DNA of 64,000 nt from Ditylenchus dipsaci (taxonomy: Eukaryota; Nematoda; Chromadorea; Rhabditida; Anguinidae), in assembly GCA_004194705.1 (NCBI GenBank), contig SADC01001204.1, positions 1,116,001-1,180,000 of the forward strand, given 5' to 3'. The notes beneath the pieces were generated by a model that worked only from the letters and a program-made list of their open reading frames with translations, searched no databases and was not told the origin of the DNA. A program made the position numbers and the translations under genes. This document shows positions 24,179-35,086 of the stretch, one piece after another. Each line of letters starts with the position of its first letter. The stretch's first letter is position 1.

Positions 24179-25268
24179 AGGAGCGTACCAGCGCGTTACA
24201 CTGCAAATTAAAGGACCATGCTCTTTGCGCGCAGCGGCATGCGCAAAATTTGAATTGGCGTGGGACACTTCTCTTTCGTCTCAAACTTTGGTAACACTAT
24301 AGAATCCCCCCCCCCCAGCTAGCGAAAAATTTACTTTTCCTGAAGGGGAAGGACCCGTCCCATTTTGATTCTCGTGCTCTGAATAGGCACGGAAACACTT
24401 GGTTTCCGAAAAATCGAAAAAAAAATTTTTCGATTTGCCTTGGTCCCCAAGGTAAAAAATTTAGGAAAATTCAAAAAAAATATTTTTTTGAATTCCCGCC
24501 AAAACATTTTTTTAAGAGATTTAGGGCTGTATAGGGAGGGAAGGGAATAAAAGGGCCACTAATCACACAGGGCCCACTAACAAGAAGATGTTGAACATAG
24601 TTTGAATACTGGGGCTACCGCATAAATAAACTCTGGTTTGCATGCTTTTTCATGCATCCAGAGTCACTTTCGAGTGATTTGTGTCTAAGGTATGTGGGTG
24701 TGCGCATCTCAACTCCAAGCCCCCTGCGCCCCCGAAGGGTCACTTACCTTAGACATGATTCCGAGAAGTACTCTTGACCATAAAATGCATATAGAGTCTT
24801 TTTTTGCCACGGCCCAGTTGAAAAACATGGTAGGACATCCGAAATAGTCCAGAATTCACTTTTTTAATAATTTTGCCATGAAAGTGGCCCTGTTTATTCC
24901 CTTCCCCTCCCAATACAGCCCTAAATCCCTTAAAAAATGTTTTGGCGGGAATTCAAAAAAATATTTTTTTGAATTTTCCTAAATTTTTTACTTTGGGGGA
25001 CCAAGGCAAATCGAAAAATTTTTTTTTTCGATTTTTCGGAAACCAAAGTGTTTCCGTGCCTATTCAGAGCACGAGAATCAAAATGGGACGGGTCCTTTCC
25101 CCTTCAGGAAAAGTAAATTTTTCGCTAGCTGGGGGGGGGGGATTCTATAGTGTTACCAAAGTTTGAGACGAAAGAGAAGTGTCCCACGCCAATTCAAATT
25201 TTGCGCATGCCGCTGCGCGCAAAGAGCATGGTCCTTTAATTTGCAGTGTAACGCGCTGGTACGCTCCT
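24179..25268. mobile_element. three nested foldback elements
   Basis: Outer: TTAA (24175-24178, 25269-25272) with tips AGGAGCGTACCAGCGCGTTA and inverse. Middle: TTAA (24208-24211, 25236-25239) with tips AGGACCATGCTCTTTGCGCG and inverse. Inner: the poly-C border at ~24305 and poly-G border at ~25137 enclose arms with AGCTAGCGAAAAATTTACTT, the CCTTGGTCCCCAAGG motif and a family P palindrome (24580-24830). The nesting is concentric, so each insertion landed within the previous one or inside its loop. Confidence 0.8.
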
Positions 25269-25279
25269 TTAAAAAAACA

Positions 25280-27185
25280 GCCGCAATAGATAAATAGCTT
25301 ATTTAGAAAATAGTTTCATTTTAACTTAGCGTGGTACCTAAGGTCTATTCCGATTAAGAGTAAATTTTTAATTGAACCTTTTTAAAAGTTGCCAAGCGTC
25401 CGAGCCTTTAATTTAAATCGGGTGGAGGTAGTGTTTCTACTCATTTGGTCAGCCTCATTTGGGCCCCTCATTTGGGCACCGATTTCAAATATGATTAATT
25501 TTTGAAAAATGCGGTCAGATCTTATTTGTAAAAAAGTGGTTATCGGATTATTGTCGGATCAAAAGTTGTTATCGGATCATCTTTTTTTAATTAGGTGTCA
25601 GATAACCGAGAGGCGCGGGTCGTCACGGCAACATGAGAAAATTTTGGAAAAACGATCGGTAAAATCAGAATCCTTGCGATATTTCGAACTAGACCGGCGA
25701 ATCATATTTGGCAGAAGGCTTCGAAAATAGAGCTAAAAAAGTATTCTGGAACTGACGTTTTTTCCCAACTTTAATTTACGTACTCATCTGCAACCTTACA
25801 CTCAAAATGTAGCCTTGCCGTCATTTTCAGCATATGGTTGTATGAAATCATGTAAATTGAAATCGCAAAAATGTTAGTTCCTAAATAATACCGAAATCCC
25901 ACCCCTCAATAGTACTCATTTCTTCCTAGTCGAACCTTCGCTAGTACCTTGCTTTTATGAAGTGATTGTGGCGTGTAAAAATTTCTATCTTGTTGCCTTT
26001 CAAATTCTGACTCTAGAAAGTCACTAAACGCGTGGACAAATAAATAAAATTGGTGGAGGCTGAGGCTATATTAGTCTAAGTACGCATCATTTTGCCTGGT
26101 TTCCTCTAATTTGGTCATTTGCCATAAATCGCAAAATTAAGGCAGTGACAGCAAAAAAGTGCTGGAAATGATTGCGATCGATAACTCGATAGTTTATGGC
26201 ACTAAGAGTCAAAAAAACTTACTAAAAAAGTAAAAAAAAACACCCCGAGAGGGTATTGAACTTTCGCTACTAGGGTCGAAATGTCCAAGTCCACTAAATG
26301 TCAACTAAAGTGAAGTAATGACTAAAGCATAGAGTTTCAATTCATACGTCAAGTCAAGACTTTTAGAAAAAATGTAACAAATGCTTTCACTGGAGAACAC
26401 AACAACAACAGTGCAGACACCTACAGAAGTTTTATATAACCAGGGAACCTTCAGTAGTATTTTTTTTCAAACACTTCATTGACAATTTTTTTCGCAAATT
26501 CTTGCAGAGCACCCCAAAGTTATATAACAAAGTGTTGCTGATGTGTCCACGACTTTTTCCCTACCGTACATGTTCTATATACCAAACGACTACAAATTTA
26601 ATGCTGAACAATATGTTTCAAGCGTCGACATCGATTTTCGCATAAATTTCTGAGTTGTGGCTTTTAATAGTGAAGCGATTATTTTCAAAATTTAAAAATG
26701 ACATTCTTTTTTAAAATGCACAGAAGTGGACTGCTTTGGTCACGCTTTTATGCATGTTTGGGCTTATTCGACTCGGAATGAACAGCTCTACAAGATAGCT
26801 GTGAAAATTCACCAAACTATTGCAAAAATTTCAACTTTTGGCCAATTTTAAACAAAATTATAAATTTCCGGTCACGCATTGTTTCTCGCAATTTGGCATT
26901 TTACCCGTAACGGACTCGAGGCACAAAAAAATAAATTGCTGTTTCAGAATCTCCACAAAAAACTCACGGATGATAATGAAAATTTTCGAAAATGTACATT
27001 ACATAAAAAGTACATTTTCAAAAAAAAACAGATTTGAGCCCGAAAATAAGTACTATTCCCAAACACGCTAAAATCGCTCAAAAATCGTTTATTCACCATT
27101 TTTACATACAAACATAACATTTTCAAAAAAAAAAAATCATAATTTCCCATTTTTGACCACCTTGAATTTTCTGTCGGAGTTCCCC
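25280..27185. other. stretch without recognised gene
   Basis: Around 25540-25740 there are pogo-like phrases (TTATCGGATCATC, AAAACGATCGGTAAAATCAG) of a decayed MITE. 26240-26300 (minus) resembles a degraded tRNA T-arm. The rest is AT-rich with no convincing exon. Confidence 0.4.
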
Positions 27186-27194
27186 ATCGTTCAT

Positions 27195-27790
27195 GAGAAG
27201 CTTGTAAACATCGAACAGTTGATATCGAAGTTCACTCGCACTTGGAGAAAAGCCTTCTCAGTTCAACCTGCAGCAAATTCCTAACATCTGTCCACTGCGC
27301 CTTGCACAAATAAAAGACTCTCTCGACGAACGCATTGCCCAACTGGATTGAGAGGATGATGCTGCTGAGACGGTGGAGATTTGGAAGCGAGTCGTTGCGC
27401 TAAAAAAGAAGTTGAAGCTGTTCCCTAAAGAAGAAGAAATGCTCGCTTACATTGAAAATCTTCTGCCATTTTGCTTCCGCTGAATCAGCTTCATAGACTT
27501 CGTCTGAGATTTGTCGCAGCATTCGGTTCACTCCACGACCTCATTGAAGAGCTTATCCTTCTCTGCGATTTCTGGTGCCACCTGCTTTGACATCTCTAAC
27601 GCTCGGTGAAGTCGATTGACTTCGTCTTCAAAATAATCCAGGAGACGTTAGTCGGCAGAAGCTCCACCTGAAACCACTTGTCAATGTATTCAATGACCGC
27701 CGTGTAGAATCCTGAAAGAAAAGTTACAACACACACCAATAACAAAAACACCGGCAAACTTGCGCTTAACTTTTCCTTCACTTCCACGTC
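27195..27790 (-). pseudogene. decayed hAT-family transposase, C-terminal part
   Basis: Several minus-strand frames together resemble the C-terminal half of a hAT transposase. FYTAVIEYIDKWFQVELLP (about 27715-27660) looks like the FY..A..YL.KWF segment, and GNAFVERVFYLCKAQWTDVR then NLLQVELRRLF (about 27330-27230) matches the dimerisation block in which SNA.VERVFS precedes W.DRN. The frames are joined by shifts and stops, so it is non-functional. The N gap at 27835-27851 lies just upstream. It may be the remains of an autonomous partner for the hAT derivatives in this window. Confidence 0.55.
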
Positions 27791-27834
27791 TAATCAATCG
27801 AAAGAGGTTGCAGTGCCGCTCCGAAGAATTCCAT

Positions 27835-27851
27835 NNNNNNNNNNNNNNNNN
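27835..27851. other. assembly gap (17 N)
   Basis: A run of undetermined bases; sequence continuity across it is not assured. Confidence 1.
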
Positions 27852-29390
27852 TCAACGTATCCTTCAACTATTGTGGTCACCAATGCTCATATGGACTACG
27901 AAATAGACTAGTTTTCTAGTTTAACGGCAGTTTTCCCTCGTTGTTGCTTTTTCCGCATTCTTTGTTTTTATCTTTCGCCAACTCTTTCAGTGGTCACAAT
28001 CACGGATGTGTGTCACTTTGCTCAGCGCACATCAAGAAAGTTGCAAAGTGAAGTTGAAAAAAGTCTACGAAAGCGGCGGACTCTTTAGCATATCGTCAAT
28101 AACTCAAAAGTTTAGTGTTGTTACCTGTGTGGATGTCCGTTGCTTGCTACTATCTTATGTGGTGAGACAGTGCGCCAATTTGCAGTAGGCTCTGAACAAA
28201 GTTTTCATCAACTTTACTTTCTAAAAGTATGTTTGACTAATTTGTCTTGATTTCGTTGAAAATGTAGTTTTTCTGTTTTGAGACTTGGATTGGACATGAG
28301 GGAGAAGACGGAATTCGAGCCCGCTATTCGCTCATTCTCTGTGGAACTGTACTGATTAGCACGAGAGGGAAAAGCGAAGACTACAAACTCACTTGAAGCG
28401 TGGCATCGATCTTTGCAGCTGGCGATGGGACCACGGATGGCAAGAAACCTCAATTCTGGAAGTGGCTTGGACAGCTAAATTAGAGTGCTCAATGCAAGAG
28501 GCTAAGCTAATTTCTCTGCGCACAGGTGGCGATCCGAGCTCAACAAAGTCGATTTGAGGCTCTCGGAGCGAAGGAAGAATATGGTACTGCGTTATGATAG
28601 ACACAATATGTTAGACTACGTTAAGAATCACGCATTGTTCACCGACTTGATCATTGTTGAACTGTTTCGATTTGGTTATCATTAGTGTGAAGAGAATATA
28701 AATTTAATGTTCAAATTTGATTAGTTGTAGAAATTCGGGTGATTGCAGAGAATTGGAATATGAAGAGAACGTATCCAAAAATTTGATAGGAAAGTAACTA
28801 ATTTTTGTTGTTATTTTCCAAAACATAATAAATTTGGCCTGTTTGAATGTTCGGATACGAATTTGGACAAGGATAGATTCAAAAAATTTAGTGTAACATA
28901 TCCGTTATGCCAGCCACTCGTCCAATGCAATTGGCACGAGCAATTTCTAGACGACTGACAAGCTAGCTAAAATAAGACACGAAAGAACAACAATACCTCA
29001 CGTAAGAAAGAACTCGCCAAAGACTTAACTAAAACACAGTTAAAACTGCTCTATTTGAAATAAACAACAATCTCTGTTTCAAGCAATGATAATACATTTA
29101 AGTCTCGAAAGTGAACTTTCCATACTGAGCAAAGATTGTCGAAATGGGTACCATATGAAATGTAAATTGACTAAATAGTTCATATGCAAAACATTCGATT
29201 ATTGAAAGGCGCGAAAAATGAAATCAGCGATTGGCGAAATCTCTTAATTGGCGAAACGTCTGACTTTCGAAACATGTGATATTCAAATAGGCGCTTTTGA
29301 ACATCTAATTGTCGAAGCTATGTAAAGCCGTTTAAATAGTAATCAAAGTCAATTTAAACAAATGTCAAAAAGTGACAAATGTCGCGCGAC
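27852..29390. other. stretch without recognised gene
   Basis: A few 60-79 codon frames (for example plus 28006-28188 and minus 28389-28604) have ordinary composition but no recognised domain or partner exon. At 29210-29330 a phrase of the type GGCGAAAxx recurs about five times. Confidence 0.4.
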
Positions 29391-29394
29391 AAAT

Positions 29395-30290
29395 ATTTCA
29401 AAAAGTAACAATGCAGGGCTCCAAGTCGTCCTTTTAACACTCCGCTCCCAAGCGTAGTAATGCCCGAATCGATTCAGAATTTCTCGCTGACACACGATAA
29501 TGCAAAAATTTTGAAAAAAGTTGGTATGAGATGGTGAAAACCCCTCTTGAAGTAGGCCGTTTTTGGTCACCCTCATTACCTAAAATTTTGAGAATTTAGA
29601 TGTTAGTCACCAAATTTTATTTCACCTAGGCGTAAAACACTCAAAATATTAAGCTGGATCAGAGCTATCTATTGAGCCCAAATTTGCGTCAGAGTGATCA
29701 TTTTTCACAGAGAATTTACGATTTTCCCTCCAAGATCCAGTTTCTGGTATCCTTGTTTTCGACACTAAAATGGCTAGCACTCTGCCTACAAATCATTCCT
29801 AGCTAAAAGATCAATAGAACATGAAGAACAAAATCTTGCGGTTATTTTGGCACTAAAAACAGCAATAGTTTATGATATAATTGAGACAAATTATGCAAAA
29901 TAATATATAAGTTGTAGCGACTTTTTCTATAACTTTATTCCCGCTTGAAAAAACTTCGATTCTGGCACCGAATTCGGTTCAGCGTAGTCGATTTGCATGT
30001 AAAACTGCTCTTGAAGTTGAAAAATCACTGTCAAATTCCGAATTCCGCTCAAGACAAAAACATTTAAATTTAAAATTTCATAATAAATTTCTCAAAATTT
30101 TAGGTGGTTGGGTGACCAACGGGCCTACTTTCAAGAGGGCTTTTCACCATCTCATACCAACTTTTTTTTCAAAATTTTTGCATTATCGTGTTCAGCGAGA
30201 AATTCTGAGTCGATTCGGGCAATTACTACGCTTGGAGGCGGAGTGTTAAAAGATTTGTCCTTTTGGGCACCCAAATTTTTTTTATTTTTG
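29395..30290. mobile_element. foldback element with ~200-bp arms
   Basis: The region 29400-29590 (CACTCCGCTCCCAAGCGTAG, AGTTGGTATGAGATGGTGAA) is mirrored at 30100-30280 (TTCACCATCTCATACCAACT, CTACGCTTGGAGGCGGAGTG). The 500-bp middle is unique here. The open frames in both arms are translations of the repeat. Confidence 0.8.
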
Positions 30291-30299
30291 AAAATTTAG

Positions 30300-31060
30300 T
30301 CAAAATTTTTTTTTTCGCTTCAAAATGGCAACAAGCACTGGATAAAATGACCCCTTACTCCAAAAATAGTCAAAATGTTTTTTTTTTGAAATTTTTCATT
30401 CGGAGCCCTGAACAAATGTCCGGTTGCCACTTTAACATGACCCTATTTTAACCTAACCTGGAAAGTGAATAATGGGTAATTAAGATTCATTTAAGTTTAT
30501 TTAAACATTAACCTTACCGATTTAAACTTTACGATGTCCAGTCAAATTTTTCCTTAAATTTGAACTTTAAATTGGGTAAAGTCTTACTTAAATTGGGTGA
30601 ACTTGATTTAAACTTTATTCAAGGTTAAACACCCACTCTTCTACTTCTTTTGCATATATTCATGTGAATATGCATTATTATTATTTTTTGTTTAGAATTG
30701 ACTTTTGTGATGTGCGATATAAATTTTAGGTAGAATATAGTGTTCGGCAGTGTCCATAGTTGTGGTCAATATTGTTGGCCCTCAACTTTTTTGTCGACCC
30801 TGAAAAGTTGGTAATAATTCAACAATTTTTTGCTCAATATTTTGTCGGCCCCAATGTTGACCCACCAATTTTGAAGCAACAATGTCTTTTAACCCCTCTA
30901 GTAAAATTTGCCCCCCTCCTTTCAAAAATAACTTTTATTTTTCGGAATTGTGTTCGGAATTGTTTTATTATATTAAACAATTCACACTCAGCACCCCTCA
31001 CAGCATTAGTTTGCTCTACAAGGAAGTATTGAGGCGTGATTCTGAGGACGAAAGATGATA
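30300..31060. other. stretch without recognised gene
   Basis: AT-rich. 30480-30640 repeats short TTTAAACTTTA phrases; 30745-30870 repeats AATATTGTTGGCCC and TTTTGTCGGCCCC phrases. No gene seen. Confidence 0.4.
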
Positions 31061-31064
31061 AAAA

Positions 31065-32215
31065 ATTAGCGTATTCTTGTAGAGCACCTAGGTTACGTGT
31101 AAAAGTGGTTTGCTAGACCTGCGTGATAGTCAAAATTTTGAGAAATAATTAATTGAAGTACGAAATGTGTGTAGATATATAGAATCCTTTCCTAAATTTT
31201 TTTCCTCAATGGAACCGTTGTATAATCATGATTCTTTACTCCTGAATAGGCACGGTAACCATTGGTTTTCAGAGATCGATTCTTTTTGGTTTAGCCTTGG
31301 TTCCAAGGCAAAAAATAATTGTCAAGAAATTTTTTTAATGATGGGCATAATAGTGCTGTAAATCTCGACACGGCTGAACTTCAGACACCTGTTTCTAGGA
31401 GTTATTAATTTTACCCAGCCGGTGCCGCGGATTTTAGGTAGCTGAGACATCGGCACCGGGCTAGGATAAAAAAATTGGCTCTACTGGAGTTGTCGGTGCC
31501 AAAAACAGCTTAATCCCAGTGTTGTTTTTTTCATCTATGAATTCAGCTTGGTCCACCTGTGATTTTTTTCAGCACCGCAACTCCAGTAGAGCCAAAAGAT
31601 TGATCATTTAACCGTTATAAATAACGGCCGAGACAATTTACAAGGGATTTTCACGTCATATTTCTCCGGCACCAGGCGGGTGTCACTATGTAGAAGGTTT
31701 AAATGATCAATTTTTTATCTCTATCCCGGTGCCGATGTCTGAGCTACCTTATAATCCGTGGCACCGGGCTGGGTAATATTAATAACTGCTAGAAACAGGT
31801 GCCTGAAATTTAGCGGTGCCGAGATTTACTGCACTGATGCATAGTTAAAAATGCACAAATGCTCTTTTTGCCATAGTTATGTTGAAAACCTAGTAAGATT
31901 GTTTTAGCGCAATTTAAAAAATACTTGACTATTTTAGGTTTTTTCGCGTGGATTACCAAGGCTAAACCAAAAAAGAATCGATTTCTTGAAACCAAGGGTT
32001 ACCAGGCCTATTCAGAAGTCAAGGATCACGGTCATACGTGTGTTGTCCCTTGAGGGAAATTAAATTTCGAGGAAAGGATTCTGTACTCTAGCATAACATG
32101 ATACCCGTATCATGGTCACATTTCAAACTTCAATTATTATTATTCTCAAAATTTTGACTATCAACACGGGGTTAGCCAACACTTTCACACGTAACCTGGG
32201 AGTATTTTACATGAA
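31065..32215. mobile_element. large foldback element (two nested layers)
   Basis: The outer arms 31070-31150 and 32110-32200 pair (ACGTGTAAAAGTG..; GATAGTCAAAATTTTGAGAA and inverse). Further in, 31210-31330 pairs with 31940-32070 (CCTGAATAGGCACGGTAACC and inverse), then the CCGGTGCCGCGG and GATATCGGCACC-type segments pair around 31560. It contains GCCTTGGTTCCAAGGC. Confidence 0.75.
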
Positions 32216-32499
32216 AACACTTTAAAAATTTTATAACCTTTTGTGCTTAGAATCACATCTCGGGTACTTTCCTTGTTAGTGATTACCTCAGCCTATTCAT
32301 TTCACCCGCGGTAAACCCCCCGACCCACGAAACTCCAGTTAAAGGTTTTTTTGAATATGAGAGTGTTGAGATATGGCCTTTAGAAAATGGGTATTGAAAT
32401 GGGTACAAACTTCTGTCCTTAAATCGAGCGTCGACTGTACCTTGTGCAAAATCATGTGAACATGGTTTTTTTCAAATACTAAAACAGCGATTCACTTGC

Positions 32500-32660
32500 A
32501 GGAACTCTAGCCTGGATCAGTTTCATACCCTGTAAGGTATCCAGGTGATACTAAGGTTTTTTTGTATCTAAGTACAGGTACTAAGTTGTTGGTAAAGGAA
32601 TGCCTCGGTATCGTTACTTAGGTAAAAGTGCCTGGGCAATGGTAGCCAAGGTATTGGTAC
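32500..32660. repeat. GGTAC/AAGGTAT short-unit repeats
   Basis: Degenerate units such as AGGTATCCAGGTGATAC, AGGTACTAAG and CAAGGTATTGGTACCGAGG lie just outside the foldback at 32660-33505. The matching far side (33505-33665) has GTATCCGATGC and GATACCGGGATA phrases, so they may be its subterminal arrays. Confidence 0.5.
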
Positions 32661-33505
32661 CGAGGTTGCAGTATAGAATAGAATCCCCCACGGGGAGTGA
32701 TCAGATCGAGGAGATAACATCATATTCGTGTTTCTCGACCCCGATTTCATGAGAAAGCCGGCTGTTTTTTAATTCTGAGAAAAATTTTTTTTTTCGATTC
32801 ACAGGGGGTATCATGGTTTTAAGTCAAAATTTGAAAAATTTGAATTGGCGCCTTTAGAATTTTAAAGGATTAAGGGCTGTATGGGGAGGAAGGGAATAAA
32901 GGGGGCCACTTTTATGGCAGAACGTTAGAAATTTAAATATCTGTTTCTTCGACTGCCTCACCATGTTTTTCAACTGGCCGTGGCAAAAAGATACTCTATA
33001 TGCATTTTATGGTCAAGAGTACTTCTCGGAATCATGTCTAAGGGAAGTGTGTGCGGGCATCTCTAACTCTCAAGCCCCTTGAGATCCACCCCCCCCCGGG
33101 GCTTGGGGGCTTGGAGTTGAGATGCGCACACCCACATACCTTAGACACAAATCACTCGAAAGTGACTCTGGATGCATGAAAAAGCATGCATACCAGAGTT
33201 TATTTATGCGGTAGCCCAGTATTCAAACTATGTTCAACATCTTATTGTTAGTGGCCCGCTATGATTAGTGGCCCCTTTTTATTCCCCCCTCCTAATACAG
33301 CCCTTATTCCCTTTTAAATTCAAAAGGCGCCAATTTAATTTTTCAAATTTTGACTAAAAAACCATGATACCCCTGTGGCTCGAAATTTTTTTTTCAGAAC
33401 CAAAAAAACAGCCGGCTTTCTCGTGAAATCGGGGTCGAGAAACACGAATATGATGTTATCTCTTCGATCTGATCACTCCCCGTGGGGGGGGGATTCTATA
33501 CTCAA
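32660..33505. mobile_element. foldback element with family P palindrome inside
   Basis: GTATAGAATAGAATCCCCCAC and GAGTGATCAGATCGA at the left are mirrored at 33465-33505. The arms run through CGACCCCGATTTCATGAGAA and GGGCTGTATGGGGAGGAAGG. The centre (32980-33250) is a family P copy. Confidence 0.75.
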
Positions 33506-33829
33506 GCCGTATCCGATGCTCATGTGTTTCAAGTCGATGTAGATACCGGGATATGAATGGATACTTCTGGTCATGGATACCCTGGCTAATAGGTGAAATA
33601 CGGAAGTTAAATATTTTGGTCCAGTGATTCCATATAAAGAGCTCAAGTGTTGATCTGCATGTCACCTGGGGCACAAAAATTTTTCTTATAATTCAGCTTC
33701 AAAAAACTTTTTCGTGCATTATTCCGATAATCTAAATAGTTTGTAGGTAGAAAACTTATTTGATTAAATTTAACAGACAAAAAATAACTATACAAAATAG
33801 AATTTTACTATTATTAAACCTTCTCAAAG

Positions 33830-34015
33830 GACCATGCTCTTTGCGCGCAGCGGCATGCGCAAAATTTGAATTGGCGGGGGGCACTTCTCTTTCGTCTCGC
33901 ACTGTACTCTTTGGAGTTATGGCGAACGACTCCAAGAGTAAAGTTTGAGACGAAAGAGAAGTGTCCCCCGCCAATTCAAATTTGCGCATGTCGCTGCGCG
34001 CGAAGAATATGGTCC
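33830..34015. mobile_element. piggyBac-like MITE
   Basis: AGGACCATGCTCTTTGCGCG and inverse, with an internal GGGGGCACTTCTCTTTCGTC and inverse. TTAA at 34016-34019; the left side is TCAA, one base off. Confidence 0.75.
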
Positions 34016-34259
34016 TTAACTAATAATATAGAATTTAAAAGGAAATGTAGCTGTTTGAGTGATAAAAGCTAAAAAACTCAGTACAAAGCACAGTTTCAAA
34101 ACAACCAAAAAGGCTATTTTCATAGTGAGAAAATATAAAAAAAACCACTGAAAAAAGAGGTGCCGGCACCCCAATTCTTCCAAAAATACCGGCGCACGCG
34201 GCGCCGGCGCCGTCCAAGTATGCAGGTGACCCTCAGGATATGTACCTACCCTTATTTAC

Positions 34260-34738
34260 CAGTGTTTGGACTTTCAGAAAGGGTCGTACTCGTACTTCGT
34301 ACCGCTAAATTTTAACCGTCGTACTTCGTACTCGTACACCGTACAACGAAAATTTTAAGCTCGTACATCGTACTCGTACCTCGTACCTCTAAAATTTCTT
34401 CTCGTACTTCGTACTCGTACTTTGTGTAAAAAACGGATTAGATATTCAGGGAAAAATTTGAAAAAAATATTTTTGCAATGTCTTTTTTCATTAAAAGACA
34501 TTAAGATCCGGCTTTTTAGTTAGTAAAGCGTCAGCACTTGCTTTGTCACTTATAAATATTGTATTTTAGTTCGTACTCGTACTCGTACTCTAAAATTTCT
34601 TCTCGTACTTCGTACTCGTACCTCGTACCACAAATTTTAAGCTCGTACATCGTACTCGTACTTCGTACCTCTGAAATTTATTCTCGTACTTTCGTACTCG
34701 TACTCGTAGTACGAGTACGAGTACGAGTCCAAACACTG
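34260..34738. mobile_element. hAT-type MITE with (CGTACT)n arrays
   Basis: The tips CAGTGTTTGGACT and AGTCCAAACACTG are inverted and flanked by CTTATTTAC (34251-34259) and CTTATTAC (34739-34746), a duplication differing by one T in a run. Both arms are filled with CGTACT/CGTACC hexamers separated by AAATTT spacers. 34430-34560 is the only unique sequence. No coding capacity. Confidence 0.85.
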
Positions 34739-34746
34739 CTTATTAC

Positions 34747-35086
34747 CCAATTCTGGATGATTTAGATGGGTTAATAAATAGAAAAGTTAATAAAAAATTA
34801 TGTAAACGTGAATTATTCAGGGGCGAGAATTGTCCCGGGGCATAAATTGTCGTAGCATATCTCAAATTTTTCGCAATAATTTTTAAATCTGAAAGCCAAA
34901 GGCGCACCAAAAAATCTCTTCCGTTAAAAGGGCTTTTAAATAAGTACAAATTTGATAACATTCTTTTCAAAAACAGGTTATAAATGGCACAACTAGACTA
35001 CTCAAAATAGCGACACACACACACAGCCGACCCAAATACTATATAGAGATAGTAGGTATTTTTATTCAAACTTAAAATACTTTTGT
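34747..35086. other. intergenic, 3' of the SUV3 gene
   Basis: AT-rich with a short CA run near 35013. Nothing else recognised. Confidence 0.4.

Noticed and set aside
27852..28620. Short frames (60-79 codons) as genes
   Set aside because: No consistent exon chain, recognised domain or conserved motif could be assembled.
34559..34765. Ser-Tyr-rich frame
   Set aside because: It is a translation of the CGTACT hexamer array of a MITE.
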